From contig NZ_CALDDG010000067.1 of NCBI RefSeq assembly GCF_937936435.1, positions 1 through 5,970 of the forward strand: a stretch of 5,970 bases of DNA. Reading direction: 5' to 3'. Origin of the DNA: an uncultured Sulfuricurvum sp. Its GTDB lineage: Bacteria > Campylobacterota > Campylobacteria > Campylobacterales > Sulfurimonadaceae. Each line of letters begins with the position of its first letter. The first letter of the stretch is position 1. The translations under genes and the position numbers were made by a program. The notes beneath the pieces were generated by a model. The model had not been told where the DNA came from. It did not search any database and saw only the letters and a program-made list of their open reading frames with translations. Shown here in pieces: positions 1 to 5,923 of the stretch.

Positions 1-667
1 GGGTTATATTGAGGGCGGAGATAATAAGGCCGATGAGCGCCACCGCAATGTTTTTGATCAGAAGCGTTTTGAGATCGAGCTGAGGAAACGAGACATAGAG
101 GATCGCATTGAGAAGCACCAGCAGGATAATATTGCCCAAAATGGTCGTGAAAATGGCCAAAACCATCTTCTTGCCGAAGGATATAAACGGGAATCGTTCG
201 CTTAGAGGAATCGTGACGACCCACTCTTCAAGGCGGATAACAAAAAGGATAAAAACGGGAATTATGAACAGCAGCAGCAGCGGCAGAACAGCCATCTGCG
301 CCAGAATAAACCGGTCAAATGCGATAAACGATTTTCCGATCAACACCACCGTCGGGCCGAAAAAGGTGTAGAGGAATTGCCCGAATAAAAACCAGTATGG
401 AAGGCGGGAGATGGTTTTAGCCGTTTCGTCATTCCCTTGGACGGAAGAGTTCATAGCCTTTTCGATAGATGTAAGGGCTCGGTTGAATCCGACCAGCATC
501 GCAGTCGTAGCGATCGCCATGTAGACGATCATCGGTGCGGAAAGGAGAATCGATAAAAGCTCCTCAATGGTGAAAAGATGGGAAAATGCAAGTAAAAATA
601 TCCATGCCATCGGAGGAACCATCATTCCGATGAATATGAGCCATATAAGCCTTTTTCGAGGGTGCAT
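1..667 (-). CDS. Polytopic membrane protein, N-terminal part (3' end beyond contig edge)
   Basis: An open frame of 222 codons runs from an ATG at 667 to the contig edge without a stop, so the C-terminus is missing. The start is supported by GGGAG (plus-strand ctccc, 676-680), 8 bases before the ATG. The protein begins MHPRKRLIWLIFIG, with a basic N-terminus. It shows about six hydrophobic segments, near residues 8-30, 40-61, 91-111, 121-143, 168-193 and 201-220. A polar loop (about 62-90) lies between the second and third and ends in SRLPYW. Paired membrane segments around a charged loop ending in LP resemble the multi-membrane sensory N-termini of some chemotaxis receptors, adenylate cyclases and GGDEF proteins. 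That is my inference, because no output domain lies in the window. A transporter or unknown membrane protein is equally possible. It diverges from rpsU. Reading frame confident, function not. Confidence 0.75.
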   Translation of the reverse strand, partial: MHPRKRLIWLIFIGMMVPPMAWIFLLAFSHLFTIEELLSILLSAPMIVYMAIATTAMLVGFNRALTSIEKAMNSSVQGNDETAKTISRLPYWFLFGQFLYTFFGPTVVLIGKSFIAFDRFILAQMAVLPLLLLFIIPVFILFVIRLEEWVVTIPLSERFPFISFGKKMVLAIFTTILGNIILLVLLNAILYVSFPQLDLKTLLIKNIAVALIGLIISALNIT

Positions 668-706
668 CCGAATTTCTCCCGTGAGGTGACTTTTCCTTAT
701 TGAAGT

Positions 707-712
707 AATAAT
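707..712 (-). promoter_or_regulatory. Possible -10 element for the divergent membrane-protein gene
   Basis: The minus strand reads TATTAT here, which would start transcription about 33 bases before the ATG at 667. No clear -35 is visible, and the stretch also contains a tandem AATAATAG repeat, so the match may be due to AT-richness. Confidence 0.25.
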
Positions 713-724
713 AGCCAATAATAG
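707..724. repeat. Tandem AATAATAG repeat, 10-bp period
   Basis: AATAATAG occurs at 707-714 and again at 717-724, separated by CC, so the copies start exactly 10 bp apart, about one helical turn. It sits between the two divergent genes and upstream of the rpsU -10 element. It could be a binding site for a regulator, or chance in an AT-rich spacer. Confidence 0.4.
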
Positions 725-755
725 GATAAAAAATGGCCTTCTTCTCAGAAAACTA

Positions 756-764
756 TGGTAAAAT
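756..764 (+). promoter_or_regulatory. rpsU promoter, extended -10
   Basis: TGG followed by TAAAAT (759-764) is an extended -10 element (TGn then the hexamer). No good TTGACA-like -35 is seen at the usual distance, which fits Campylobacterota sigma-70 promoters, where the -35 is weak. Transcription would start near 771, leaving a leader of about 30 bases before rpsU. Confidence 0.55.
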
Positions 765-802
765 TCGGATTCAAAAATTTTAAATAGAAAGTAGGTGATT
801 GC

Positions 803-1015
803 ATGCCTGGTATCGTTCTTAGACAAGATGATAACTTTGATGCTGCTTACCGCCGTTTCAAAAAACAAACAGATCGTAATCTGATTGTTACTGAAGCCCG
901 TGCTCGTCGTAACCACGTTACAGAGACTGAAAAGCGTAAACAATTCAAAATCAGCGCTCGCAAAAAGATGTTGAAACGTCTGTATATGATGCGACGTTAC
1001 GAATCTCGCCTGTAA
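803..1015 (+). CDS. rpsU: 30S ribosomal protein S21
   Basis: This 70-residue protein is recognised as bS21, a small-subunit protein near the 3' end of 16S rRNA that helps select mRNA during initiation. The family is usually about 65-71 residues, so it is full length. It starts MPGIVLRQDDNFDAAYRRFKK, with the typical S21 pattern of a short strand followed by an aromatic/basic helix. The second half is rich in Lys and Arg (for example RARRNH, ARKKMLKRLYMMRR) for rRNA contact. AGGTGA lies at 793-798, just before the ATG. Arginines are mostly CGT/CGC codons, as in highly expressed genes. It has its own promoter and is not followed by dnaG or rpoD, unlike the E. coli macromolecular synthesis operon. 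Confidence 0.97.
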   Translation: MPGIVLRQDDNFDAAYRRFKKQTDRNLIVTEARARRNHVTETEKRKQFKISARKKMLKRLYMMRRYESRL

Positions 1016-1020
1016 TCCTC

Positions 1021-1045
1021 GCGCTTCGGCGCTTGGGTTATACCC
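1021..1045 (+). terminator. Possible weak terminator after rpsU
   Basis: Five bases after the rpsU stop is a GCGC-TTCG-GCGC hairpin (1021-1032), a 4-bp stem closed by the very stable cUUCGg tetraloop. A second 4-bp hairpin, GGGT-TAT-ACCC (1035-1045), follows, and then a pyrimidine-rich run (1046-1060). The stems are short and there is no pure T tract, so this may instead protect the mRNA 3' end or only pause the polymerase. Confidence 0.35.
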
Positions 1046-1095
1046 TTCCCTTCTTATTCACATTTCATCCCTAACCAATCCTTTACGAACCCTAT

Positions 1096-1103
1096 GCTAA
1101 ACT
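1096..1103 (+). promoter_or_regulatory. purT promoter candidate, extended -10
   Basis: TGC followed by TAAACT lies inside TATGCTAAACT, close in form to the rpsU element TATGGTAAAAT. No clear -35 is visible. Transcription would start near 1110, about 25 bases before purT, and the ribosome-binding site AAGG (1124-1127) would fall inside the leader. Confidence 0.45.
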
Positions 1104-1134
1104 TCGTGTAAACATTTCTGCACAAGGCTATCCC

Positions 1135-2298
1135 ATGCTCTTTAGCGCACCTCTCAAAAGCAATTCCAAAAAAATCATGTTGTTAGGTTCCGGCGAACTC
1201 GGAAAAGAAGTGGCCATCGAGGCTCAGCGTCTCGGGATCGAAGTGATCGCCGTTGATCGTTATTCACATGCTCCGGCACACCTCGTCGCTAACCGTTCCC
1301 ATGTAGTGAACATGCAAGACAAAGAGGCGGTATTAAAAATAATCCGTAAAGAGAAGCCGGATTTCATTCTCCCTGAAATCGAAGCGATCAGTATCGATGC
1401 GTTGTTTACGGCAGAAGCCGAAGGGTTCTGCGTTATCCCGAATGCCGAAGCGGTCAACAAAACGATGAACCGCAAAAATATCCGCCGTTTTGCTGCGGAA
1501 GAGTTAGGGCTTAAAACAAGCCGTTACCATTTTGTGAGTACGTATGAGGATATGTGCACTGCGGCGGAAGATGTCGGATTTCCGTGCGTGATTAAACCGG
1601 TTATGAGCAGTTCGGGGCACGGACAAAGTATTGCACGGAGTCCTGAGGATTTACCGGCTTCCTGGGAGATGGCCAAAGAGGCGCGCGGCGATGCAAGCGA
1701 GCTGATCGTCGAAGAGTTTATCCGATTTGATTACGAGATCACATTGCTAACGGCGCGTAACGGAGTCGAGACGGTATTTTGCGAGCCGATCGGGCATATC
1801 CAAAAAGACGGTGACTATATCTACAGCTGGCAGCCGATGGAGATGTCCAAAAAAGCGCTCAAACGTTCTCAAAAAATAGCGAAAACCATTACCGACGGAT
1901 TGGGCGGAAAAGGGTTGTTCGGGGTTGAGTTGTTTGTGAGAGGCGATGAGGTCTATTTCAGTGAAGTAAGTCCACGTCCGCATGATACGGGGATGGTGAC
2001 GCTGATTACCCAAAGCCAGAGCGAATTTGCCCTCCATGTGCGTGCGGTGCTGGGTCTTCCTCTCGGATTTACCTTCTATGGTGACGGTGCGAGCGCGGCG
2101 TTTAAATCCACGGTTGAATCGCATACGCCGGTCATCGATGTGGCTGATGAACTTTTTGACGACAACAGTTTTGTCCGTGTATTCGGAAAACCGGAAGCGC
2201 ATGTCGGTCGCCGTATGGCGGTTGTCCTCGTGTTTGACAAAGTGAATAAAGCGCTCAAAAAAGCGAAAAAGTTGATCAAAGGGATCAAAGACGCATGA
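1135..2298 (+). CDS. purT: Formate-dependent phosphoribosylglycinamide formyltransferase (GAR transformylase 2)
   Basis: PurT makes formyl-GAR from GAR, formate and ATP in cytosolic purine synthesis, replacing the 10-formyl-tetrahydrofolate-dependent PurN. At 387 residues it is close to E. coli PurT (392). The N-terminal domain has the signature MLLGSGELGKEVAIE (residues 15-29) and EVIAVDRY (36-43). The ATP-grasp core includes the loop SSSGHGQS (158-165), EITLLT (201-206) and GVELFV (263-268). The conserved SEVSPRPHDTGMVTLI stretch (276-291) contributes metal and substrate contacts, with Glu265 and Glu277 the likely Mg-ATP ligands by alignment from memory. FGKPEAHVGRR (350-360) lies in the C-terminal domain. 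One oddity is His159+2 in SSSGHGQ (residue 162), where E. coli has Lys. AAGG at 1124-1127 supports the ATG at 1135. The last four bases overlap the next gene's start. Confidence 0.97.
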   Translation: MLFSAPLKSNSKKIMLLGSGELGKEVAIEAQRLGIEVIAVDRYSHAPAHLVANRSHVVNMQDKEAVLKIIRKEKPDFILPEIEAISIDALFTAEAEGFCVIPNAEAVNKTMNRKNIRRFAAEELGLKTSRYHFVSTYEDMCTAAEDVGFPCVIKPVMSSSGHGQSIARSPEDLPASWEMAKEARGDASELIVEEFIRFDYEITLLTARNGVETVFCEPIGHIQKDGDYIYSWQPMEMSKKALKRSQKIAKTITDGLGGKGLFGVELFVRGDEVYFSEVSPRPHDTGMVTLITQSQSEFALHVRAVLGLPLGFTFYGDGASAAFKSTVESHTPVIDVADELFDDNSFVRVFGKPEAHVGRRMAVVLVFDKVNKALKKAKKLIKGIKDA

Positions 2299-3221
2299 AC
2301 ATTGTCTTACTTGATACGCTAACCTACGGTGATACATCGCTAGAAGGGTTTAATGCATTAGGCGCTGTTTGTGTATACTCCACCACATCTGCCGAAGAGA
2401 CACCGGAACGTGTTCGTGATGCTGAGGTGATCGTCACTAACAAAGTAGTGATTAATGATGCCGTGATGGAAGCCGCACCCTCTCTCAAACTCATCTGTGT
2501 CGCGGCAACAGGGATGAATAACATCGACCATGAAGCCGCCGCACGTCGCGGGATTACTGTTAAAAACGTCGCGGGTTATTCGACCGACGCTGTTGTACAA
2601 CATACCTTCAGTATGCTGTTTTACCTGATGGGACATAGCCGTTATTATGACGAATACGTTAAAAGCGGTGGATGGCAGAAAGAGGCGGTATTTGCCCATA
2701 TCGGCCCGTCTTTCAGCGAACTGCGCGGCATAACGTGGGGAATTATCGGTCTTGGCGAAATCGGTCGCGGCGTGGCAAACGTCGCTAAAGCTTTCGGGGC
2801 TAACGTTTGTTATTATTCAACGTCAGGTCAAAACGACAACGGAGAGTTCGAAAAAACGACACTCAGCCGTTTGATTGAAAACAGCGACATTATTTCAATC
2901 CATGCTCCTCTCAATGCCTCGACGGAGAACCTGATTTCACACTCCGAACTGTTACAGATGAAAGACGGCGCCGTACTGCTCAATCTCGGACGGGGAGGAA
3001 TCGTCGATGAAGACGCCCTTTCGGTCATCATCGATGTGAAACCGATTTTTGTGGGATTGGACGTACTCTCACGCGAACCGATGCAGACGCCTCACCCGCT
3101 TTTGAGTATTCAGCATCCCGAACGTCTCTATATCACTCCCCATATCGCCTGGACGTCGCGCGAAGCACGGCAGCGCCTCATCGAATCGACAATCGAGAAT
3201 ATCCGCAGTTTTCGCGTTTAA
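2295..3221 (+). CDS. D-isomer-specific 2-hydroxyacid dehydrogenase
   Basis: The family interconverts D-2-hydroxyacids and 2-oxoacids (such as glycerate/hydroxypyruvate or lactate/pyruvate) with NAD(P)H in the cytosol. At 308 residues it is slightly short for a family commonly of 310-340, but complete. The substrate domain contains VAATGMNNID (69-78) and NVAGYSTDAV (91-100). The nucleotide domain has GLGEIG (152-157). The catalytic triad is readable as Arg233 in NLGRGG, Glu261 in DVLSREP, and His283 in TPHIAW. The end of the second Rossmann strand reads YYSTSG (173-178), without the Asp that usually selects NAD, so NADP use is possible. The start ATG shares ATGA with the purT stop, implying translational coupling. 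Hydroxypyruvate/glyoxylate reductase is the likeliest role, but the substrate cannot be read from sequence alone. Confidence 0.92.
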   Translation: MNIVLLDTLTYGDTSLEGFNALGAVCVYSTTSAEETPERVRDAEVIVTNKVVINDAVMEAAPSLKLICVAATGMNNIDHEAAARRGITVKNVAGYSTDAVVQHTFSMLFYLMGHSRYYDEYVKSGGWQKEAVFAHIGPSFSELRGITWGIIGLGEIGRGVANVAKAFGANVCYYSTSGQNDNGEFEKTTLSRLIENSDIISIHAPLNASTENLISHSELLQMKDGAVLLNLGRGGIVDEDALSVIIDVKPIFVGLDVLSREPMQTPHPLLSIQHPERLYITPHIAWTSREARQRLIESTIENIRSFRV

Positions 3222-3233
3222 AACAGCCAAGTT

Positions 3234-3297
3234 TCTTTGTTTTATCCGGTTTTTATCTATAGAGTGCTAATACTATAATAAGAGCTAGAAACAAAGA
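3234..3297. repeat. Inverted repeat bracketing the cyclase promoter
   Basis: TCTTTGTTT (3234-3242) and its exact reverse complement AAACAAAGA (3289-3297) flank the -10 element at 3274-3279. The right arm overlaps the cyclase ribosome-binding site. In a transcript reading through from purT the arms could pair (9 bp, 46-base loop) and mask that site, while a transcript from the local promoter would lack the left arm. Chance pairing is not excluded. Confidence 0.35.
3274..3279 (+). promoter_or_regulatory. -10 element of the diguanylate cyclase gene
   Basis: A perfect TATAAT hexamer lies 24 bases before the GTG start, with T-rich sequence upstream (3238-3259) but no TTGACA-like -35. Transcription would begin near 3286, giving a leader of only about 18 bases that contains the ribosome-binding site GAGGG (3296-3300). 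Confidence 0.6.
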
Positions 3298-3303
3298 GGG
3301 ACA

Positions 3304-4530
3304 GTGGGTCAAGATAAAAACGTAAAACGGTTCGGTTCGTTTGTCAAACGGGTAGTCGCCGGATCGGCAGGAATGGGAATTATTCTATTTGTCCTCTATT
3401 GGATAGTGGTTTCCCAAACGAGTAACAATCCCGTAATAGAGCAGACGAAGCAGACCGGACGGCTGATTTTCACAATGTTTTACACCGCTATGCAAAACGG
3501 GTGGGGTGAACGTGAAATCGATATGATGACACAACGGATCAATCAAGATCAGGATAAGATGCACGTTGAGCTGTATCGCGGCCCTTTGGTTGAAGCTCTT
3601 TACGGTAAACGTGCGGAGCAAAAGCCGTTTCGGATGATCAACGAAGATGAGATATCCTTGGCGGAGGAGGGGATGATCCGATACCGTTATGCGATCAAAT
3701 TCGAGCATGCCTGTTTGCAGTGTCATATCAATGCGGATATCGGAAATACGGCCGGAGTATTGGAACTGGTATTTCCGTTGGGTGATTTTTCGGTCAGTAG
3801 CGGTTATTTAGTGAAGATGATGACGGCTATTTTTATCGTGACCCTTTTATCGATTAGCTTTGTTCTATACAGAATGCTTAAACGACAGTTTATCCTTCCT
3901 CTGGACGATTTCGTCACCCAGGTCGATACGATTATGTCGCATAAAGATTTACGCAAAGAGGTTGTCGTTAATACGACGATTGCCGAATTGGATCATCTTA
4001 AAAATGCATTTAATAAACTACGGGGAGAACTTGCCGATTCGTTTGAAACGATTAAACATTCGGCGGAAAAAGACGAACTGACCGGAGTATATAATCGTCT
4101 TAAACTCAATGAAGTGCTGACCCGTTATGCTCAAAGTCCTTTAGCGGCATCGATGCTGTTGTTTGATTTGGACAAATTTAAACCGATCAACGATCGATAC
4201 GGGCACGACGTGGGGGATGAAGTCCTCAAACGCTTTGCCAACGTTATTTTGCAAAACCTCAAAGGGCGCGATTATGTTTTCCGGCTGGGCGGTGACGAGT
4301 TTTTGGCACTGCTTCCGCATACGCAGGCTATCGATGCCGAATTGATTGCATTGCAGATTCAAGAAGAGCTACGCAGTACACCGCTGGTCGTCGATCACGG
4401 TATGATCGTGATCGGGTGCAGTTACGGACTGGTTTACAGCGAAGATATCGGACATTCGTTCGATGAGCTGTTTCGGAAGGCGGATCAATCGATGTACGCA
4501 GACAAAAACGCTAAAAACGTTTCTCGCTGA
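3304..4530 (+). CDS. Membrane diguanylate cyclase with periplasmic CxxCH (heme c) sensor, HAMP and GGDEF domains
   Basis: This 408-residue inner-membrane protein is predicted to make cyclic di-GMP from two GTP. A membrane helix (about 17-37) is followed by a periplasmic domain (38-168), which ends in a c-type heme attachment motif, CLQCH (137-141), after RYRYAIKFEHA. The arrangement recalls single-heme DUF3365/Tll0287-like sensor domains; that assignment is my inference. A second helix (170-190) leads into a HAMP linker (about 191-244), then a GGDEF domain: DELTGVYNR (257-265), FDLDKFKPIND (287-297), GHDVGDE (300-306) and RLGGDEF (327-333), an intact active site. The inhibitory-site position reads KGRD (320-323), not the usual RxxD. 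The start is GTG; GAGG at 3296-3299 lies 4 bases before it. Redox state, NO or CO could be the signal. No regulated target adjoins it. Confidence 0.93.
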   Translation: MGQDKNVKRFGSFVKRVVAGSAGMGIILFVLYWIVVSQTSNNPVIEQTKQTGRLIFTMFYTAMQNGWGEREIDMMTQRINQDQDKMHVELYRGPLVEALYGKRAEQKPFRMINEDEISLAEEGMIRYRYAIKFEHACLQCHINADIGNTAGVLELVFPLGDFSVSSGYLVKMMTAIFIVTLLSISFVLYRMLKRQFILPLDDFVTQVDTIMSHKDLRKEVVVNTTIAELDHLKNAFNKLRGELADSFETIKHSAEKDELTGVYNRLKLNEVLTRYAQSPLAASMLLFDLDKFKPINDRYGHDVGDEVLKRFANVILQNLKGRDYVFRLGGDEFLALLPHTQAIDAELIALQIQEELRSTPLVVDHGMIVIGCSYGLVYSEDIGHSFDELFRKADQSMYADKNAKNVSR

Positions 4531-4535
4531 TCCGT

Positions 4536-5441
4536 TTAAAATAAATGGAGTAACGTCGGTAAGATCGGCGCGATCCCTAAAAAGATAGCGGATGTCATAA
4601 AGACCTGAATCGTAACGGTTCGGGGAGTGCAGTGATAGAGCGATGCCAAATTGACGTTAGCAACCGCCATCGGGACGAGAAGTTCCAAAAATAAAATCCC
4701 TTTTACCATCGGATCCATCTCTACCGCACTTAAGACTCCGAACGCGATCAGGGGGATGAAGATAAATTTCGTCCCGTTCACCCAAAGGGTCAAACGGATT
4801 TTCAGCTCTCCCATTTTAATCCCGTACAGGTAAATCCCGAACAATATCAGCTGCATCGTCATCGAGGCATATGCCCCCATCATCAGTGTCTTGTCGACAG
4901 CCGGGCTGGGACGATAGCCGATTAGGTTAAGAGCGATAGCCGCTATAGCGGCCCAGAGAACGGGTAGCTTGAGAATGTTGAGCAGCGAATTGCGTACGTC
5001 GAATTCTCCACGCGAATAATAAAATACCCCTACCGTAGAGACGACAAAAACATTGACCAGATTGATCAATGTAGTATAGGGGATGCTCTCTTCCCCGAAC
5101 ATCGCGATGGCTAGAGGAATACCCAGGTTTCCGGTATTGCCGATCAGTGCCGCGACGGTGGCGATGGAGCGTTCTTTGGTGTCGTGAAACAGGAGTTTTG
5201 CAAGAGGTATCATCAATAACAAAGAGGCAACGGTGATCGCCAGATAAAGAGAGGGGGCAAACAAAAGCGCCGTGTCGATGGGGCGTTTGAGCAATCCCCA
5301 GAACGTCAGAAAAAGCTGTAGAAAATAGACGCTGAGCAGCGTGATGGTACGGTCGTCTATTTTTTCTTTGAATGCCCATTTCGCACCGAAACCGACGGCG
5401 ATAAAAAGGTAGATACCGAGGATAGAGAATAAAGTTTGCAT
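4536..5441 (-). CDS. AEC-family (auxin efflux carrier-like) transporter
   Basis: This 301-residue, very hydrophobic protein has about ten predicted membrane helices, near 3-21, 35-52, 57-83, 93-116, 124-141, 155-173, 185-208, 222-240, 246-264 and 275-299. It fits the AEC family (bacterial relatives include malonate and malate carriers such as MdcF), whose length is usually about 300-320. The clearest signature is GNTGNLGIPLA (101-111), the Asn/Gly/Pro crossover region of the fourth helix. A second broken helix contains ELLVPMAVANVNL (253-265). Such carriers move small organic anions across the inner membrane, but the substrate cannot be told here. The ATG at 5441 is preceded only by a weak AAAGATA. 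The stop lies 5 bases from the stop of the cyclase on the other strand. It is divergent from the flavoprotein gene. Confidence 0.92.
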   Translation of the reverse strand: MQTLFSILGIYLFIAVGFGAKWAFKEKIDDRTITLLSVYFLQLFLTFWGLLKRPIDTALLFAPSLYLAITVASLLLMIPLAKLLFHDTKERSIATVAALIGNTGNLGIPLAIAMFGEESIPYTTLINLVNVFVVSTVGVFYYSRGEFDVRNSLLNILKLPVLWAAIAAIALNLIGYRPSPAVDKTLMMGAYASMTMQLILFGIYLYGIKMGELKIRLTLWVNGTKFIFIPLIAFGVLSAVEMDPMVKGILFLELLVPMAVANVNLASLYHCTPRTVTIQVFMTSAIFLGIAPILPTLLHLF

Positions 5442-5459
5442 TATCTTTTTTTGATGGGT

Positions 5460-5468
5460 ATTGTAGCA
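5460..5468 (-). promoter_or_regulatory. Promoter of the AEC transporter gene
   Basis: Read on the minus strand, a run of seven T residues leads into TGC and TACAAT (hexamer 5465-5460). A T-tract followed by an extended -10 is the typical Campylobacterota sigma-70 form. It lies about 18 bases before the ATG at 5441, so the leader would be very short. Confidence 0.55.
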
Positions 5469-5514
5469 AAAAAATTAGTATTGATTTTTGAGAGATCGCT
5501 AACACCCGATGGGG

Positions 5515-5520
5515 TACAAT
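5515..5520 (+). promoter_or_regulatory. -10 element of the flavoprotein gene
   Basis: TACAAT lies 22 bases before the flavoprotein ATG, back to back with the AEC promoter. There is T-rich sequence further upstream (5481-5489) but no good -35. The leader would carry AAGGAG at 5530-5535. Confidence 0.5.
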
Positions 5521-5542
5521 CCCGCCAACAAGGAGTCAAACT

Positions 5543-5923
5543 ATGGCCAAAGTATTGATTATCGGAAGCGGCGGTGCCGGATTGGTGAGTGCGTTAGCGG
5601 CGCATGAAGCGGGTGCGGAAGTAATCGTCGCTTCGAAAACGTTGCCGACGCGGTCGCAAACCTCAATGGCGCAGGGGGGGATGAACGCCGTTTTAGGCGG
5701 TGACGATACGATTGCGTCGCATATCGCCGATACCCTCCGCTCTTCCGGAGGATTGGGGGATGAGGGGCGGATCGCTTTTATGTGTGAACAGGCTCCCGAA
5801 GCGATCCGCTGGTGCAACCGGATCGGATTGCCTTTTAGCCGCAACGGCGAGGGAGATATCGCCCGCAGACGTCTGGGGGGTGCGAGTGCACCGCGTGCCT
5901 GTTACGCTCAGGATTACACGGGA
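5543..5923 (+). CDS. Succinate dehydrogenase/fumarate reductase-type flavoprotein, N-terminal 127 residues
   Basis: This is the first fifth or so of an FAD-dependent succinate dehydrogenase/fumarate reductase-type subunit (family about 540-650 residues), cut off by adapter sequence. It opens with the dinucleotide-binding motif GSGGAG (8-13), then SKTLPTRSQTSMAQGG (31-46), matching the SdhA/FrdA stretch that contacts FAD. HIADTLRSSGGLGDE (60-74), APEAI (84-88), GLPFSR (95-100) and RACYAQDYTG (118-127) also fit SdhA better than aspartate oxidase NadB, the main alternative. Gln39 stands where E. coli SdhA has the His that binds FAD covalently, so FAD may be non-covalent. There is no signal peptide, so it acts in the cytoplasm, possibly against the membrane. 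AAGGAG (5530-5535), 7 bases before the ATG, fixes the start. Subunit partners lie outside the contig. Confidence 0.88.

Noticed and set aside
108..371. An 87-codon plus-strand frame over the left-edge membrane gene
   Set aside because: It is a low-complexity Arg/Ser/Ile-rich product antisense to a longer hydrophobic reading frame that has a good ribosome-binding site.
1747..2337. A 196-codon open frame on the minus strand, opposite purT
   Set aside because: It lies wholly antisense to the well-supported purT and the start of the next gene. The product has no recognisable family and an unusual Arg/His/Phe-rich composition, and no separate promoter or ribosome-binding site was seen.
4927..5505. 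A 192-codon minus-strand frame overlapping the AEC gene in another frame
   Set aside because: Its product is Arg/His/Ser-rich without membrane helices, whereas the overlapping frame gives a clean ten-helix AEC protein with the family motif.
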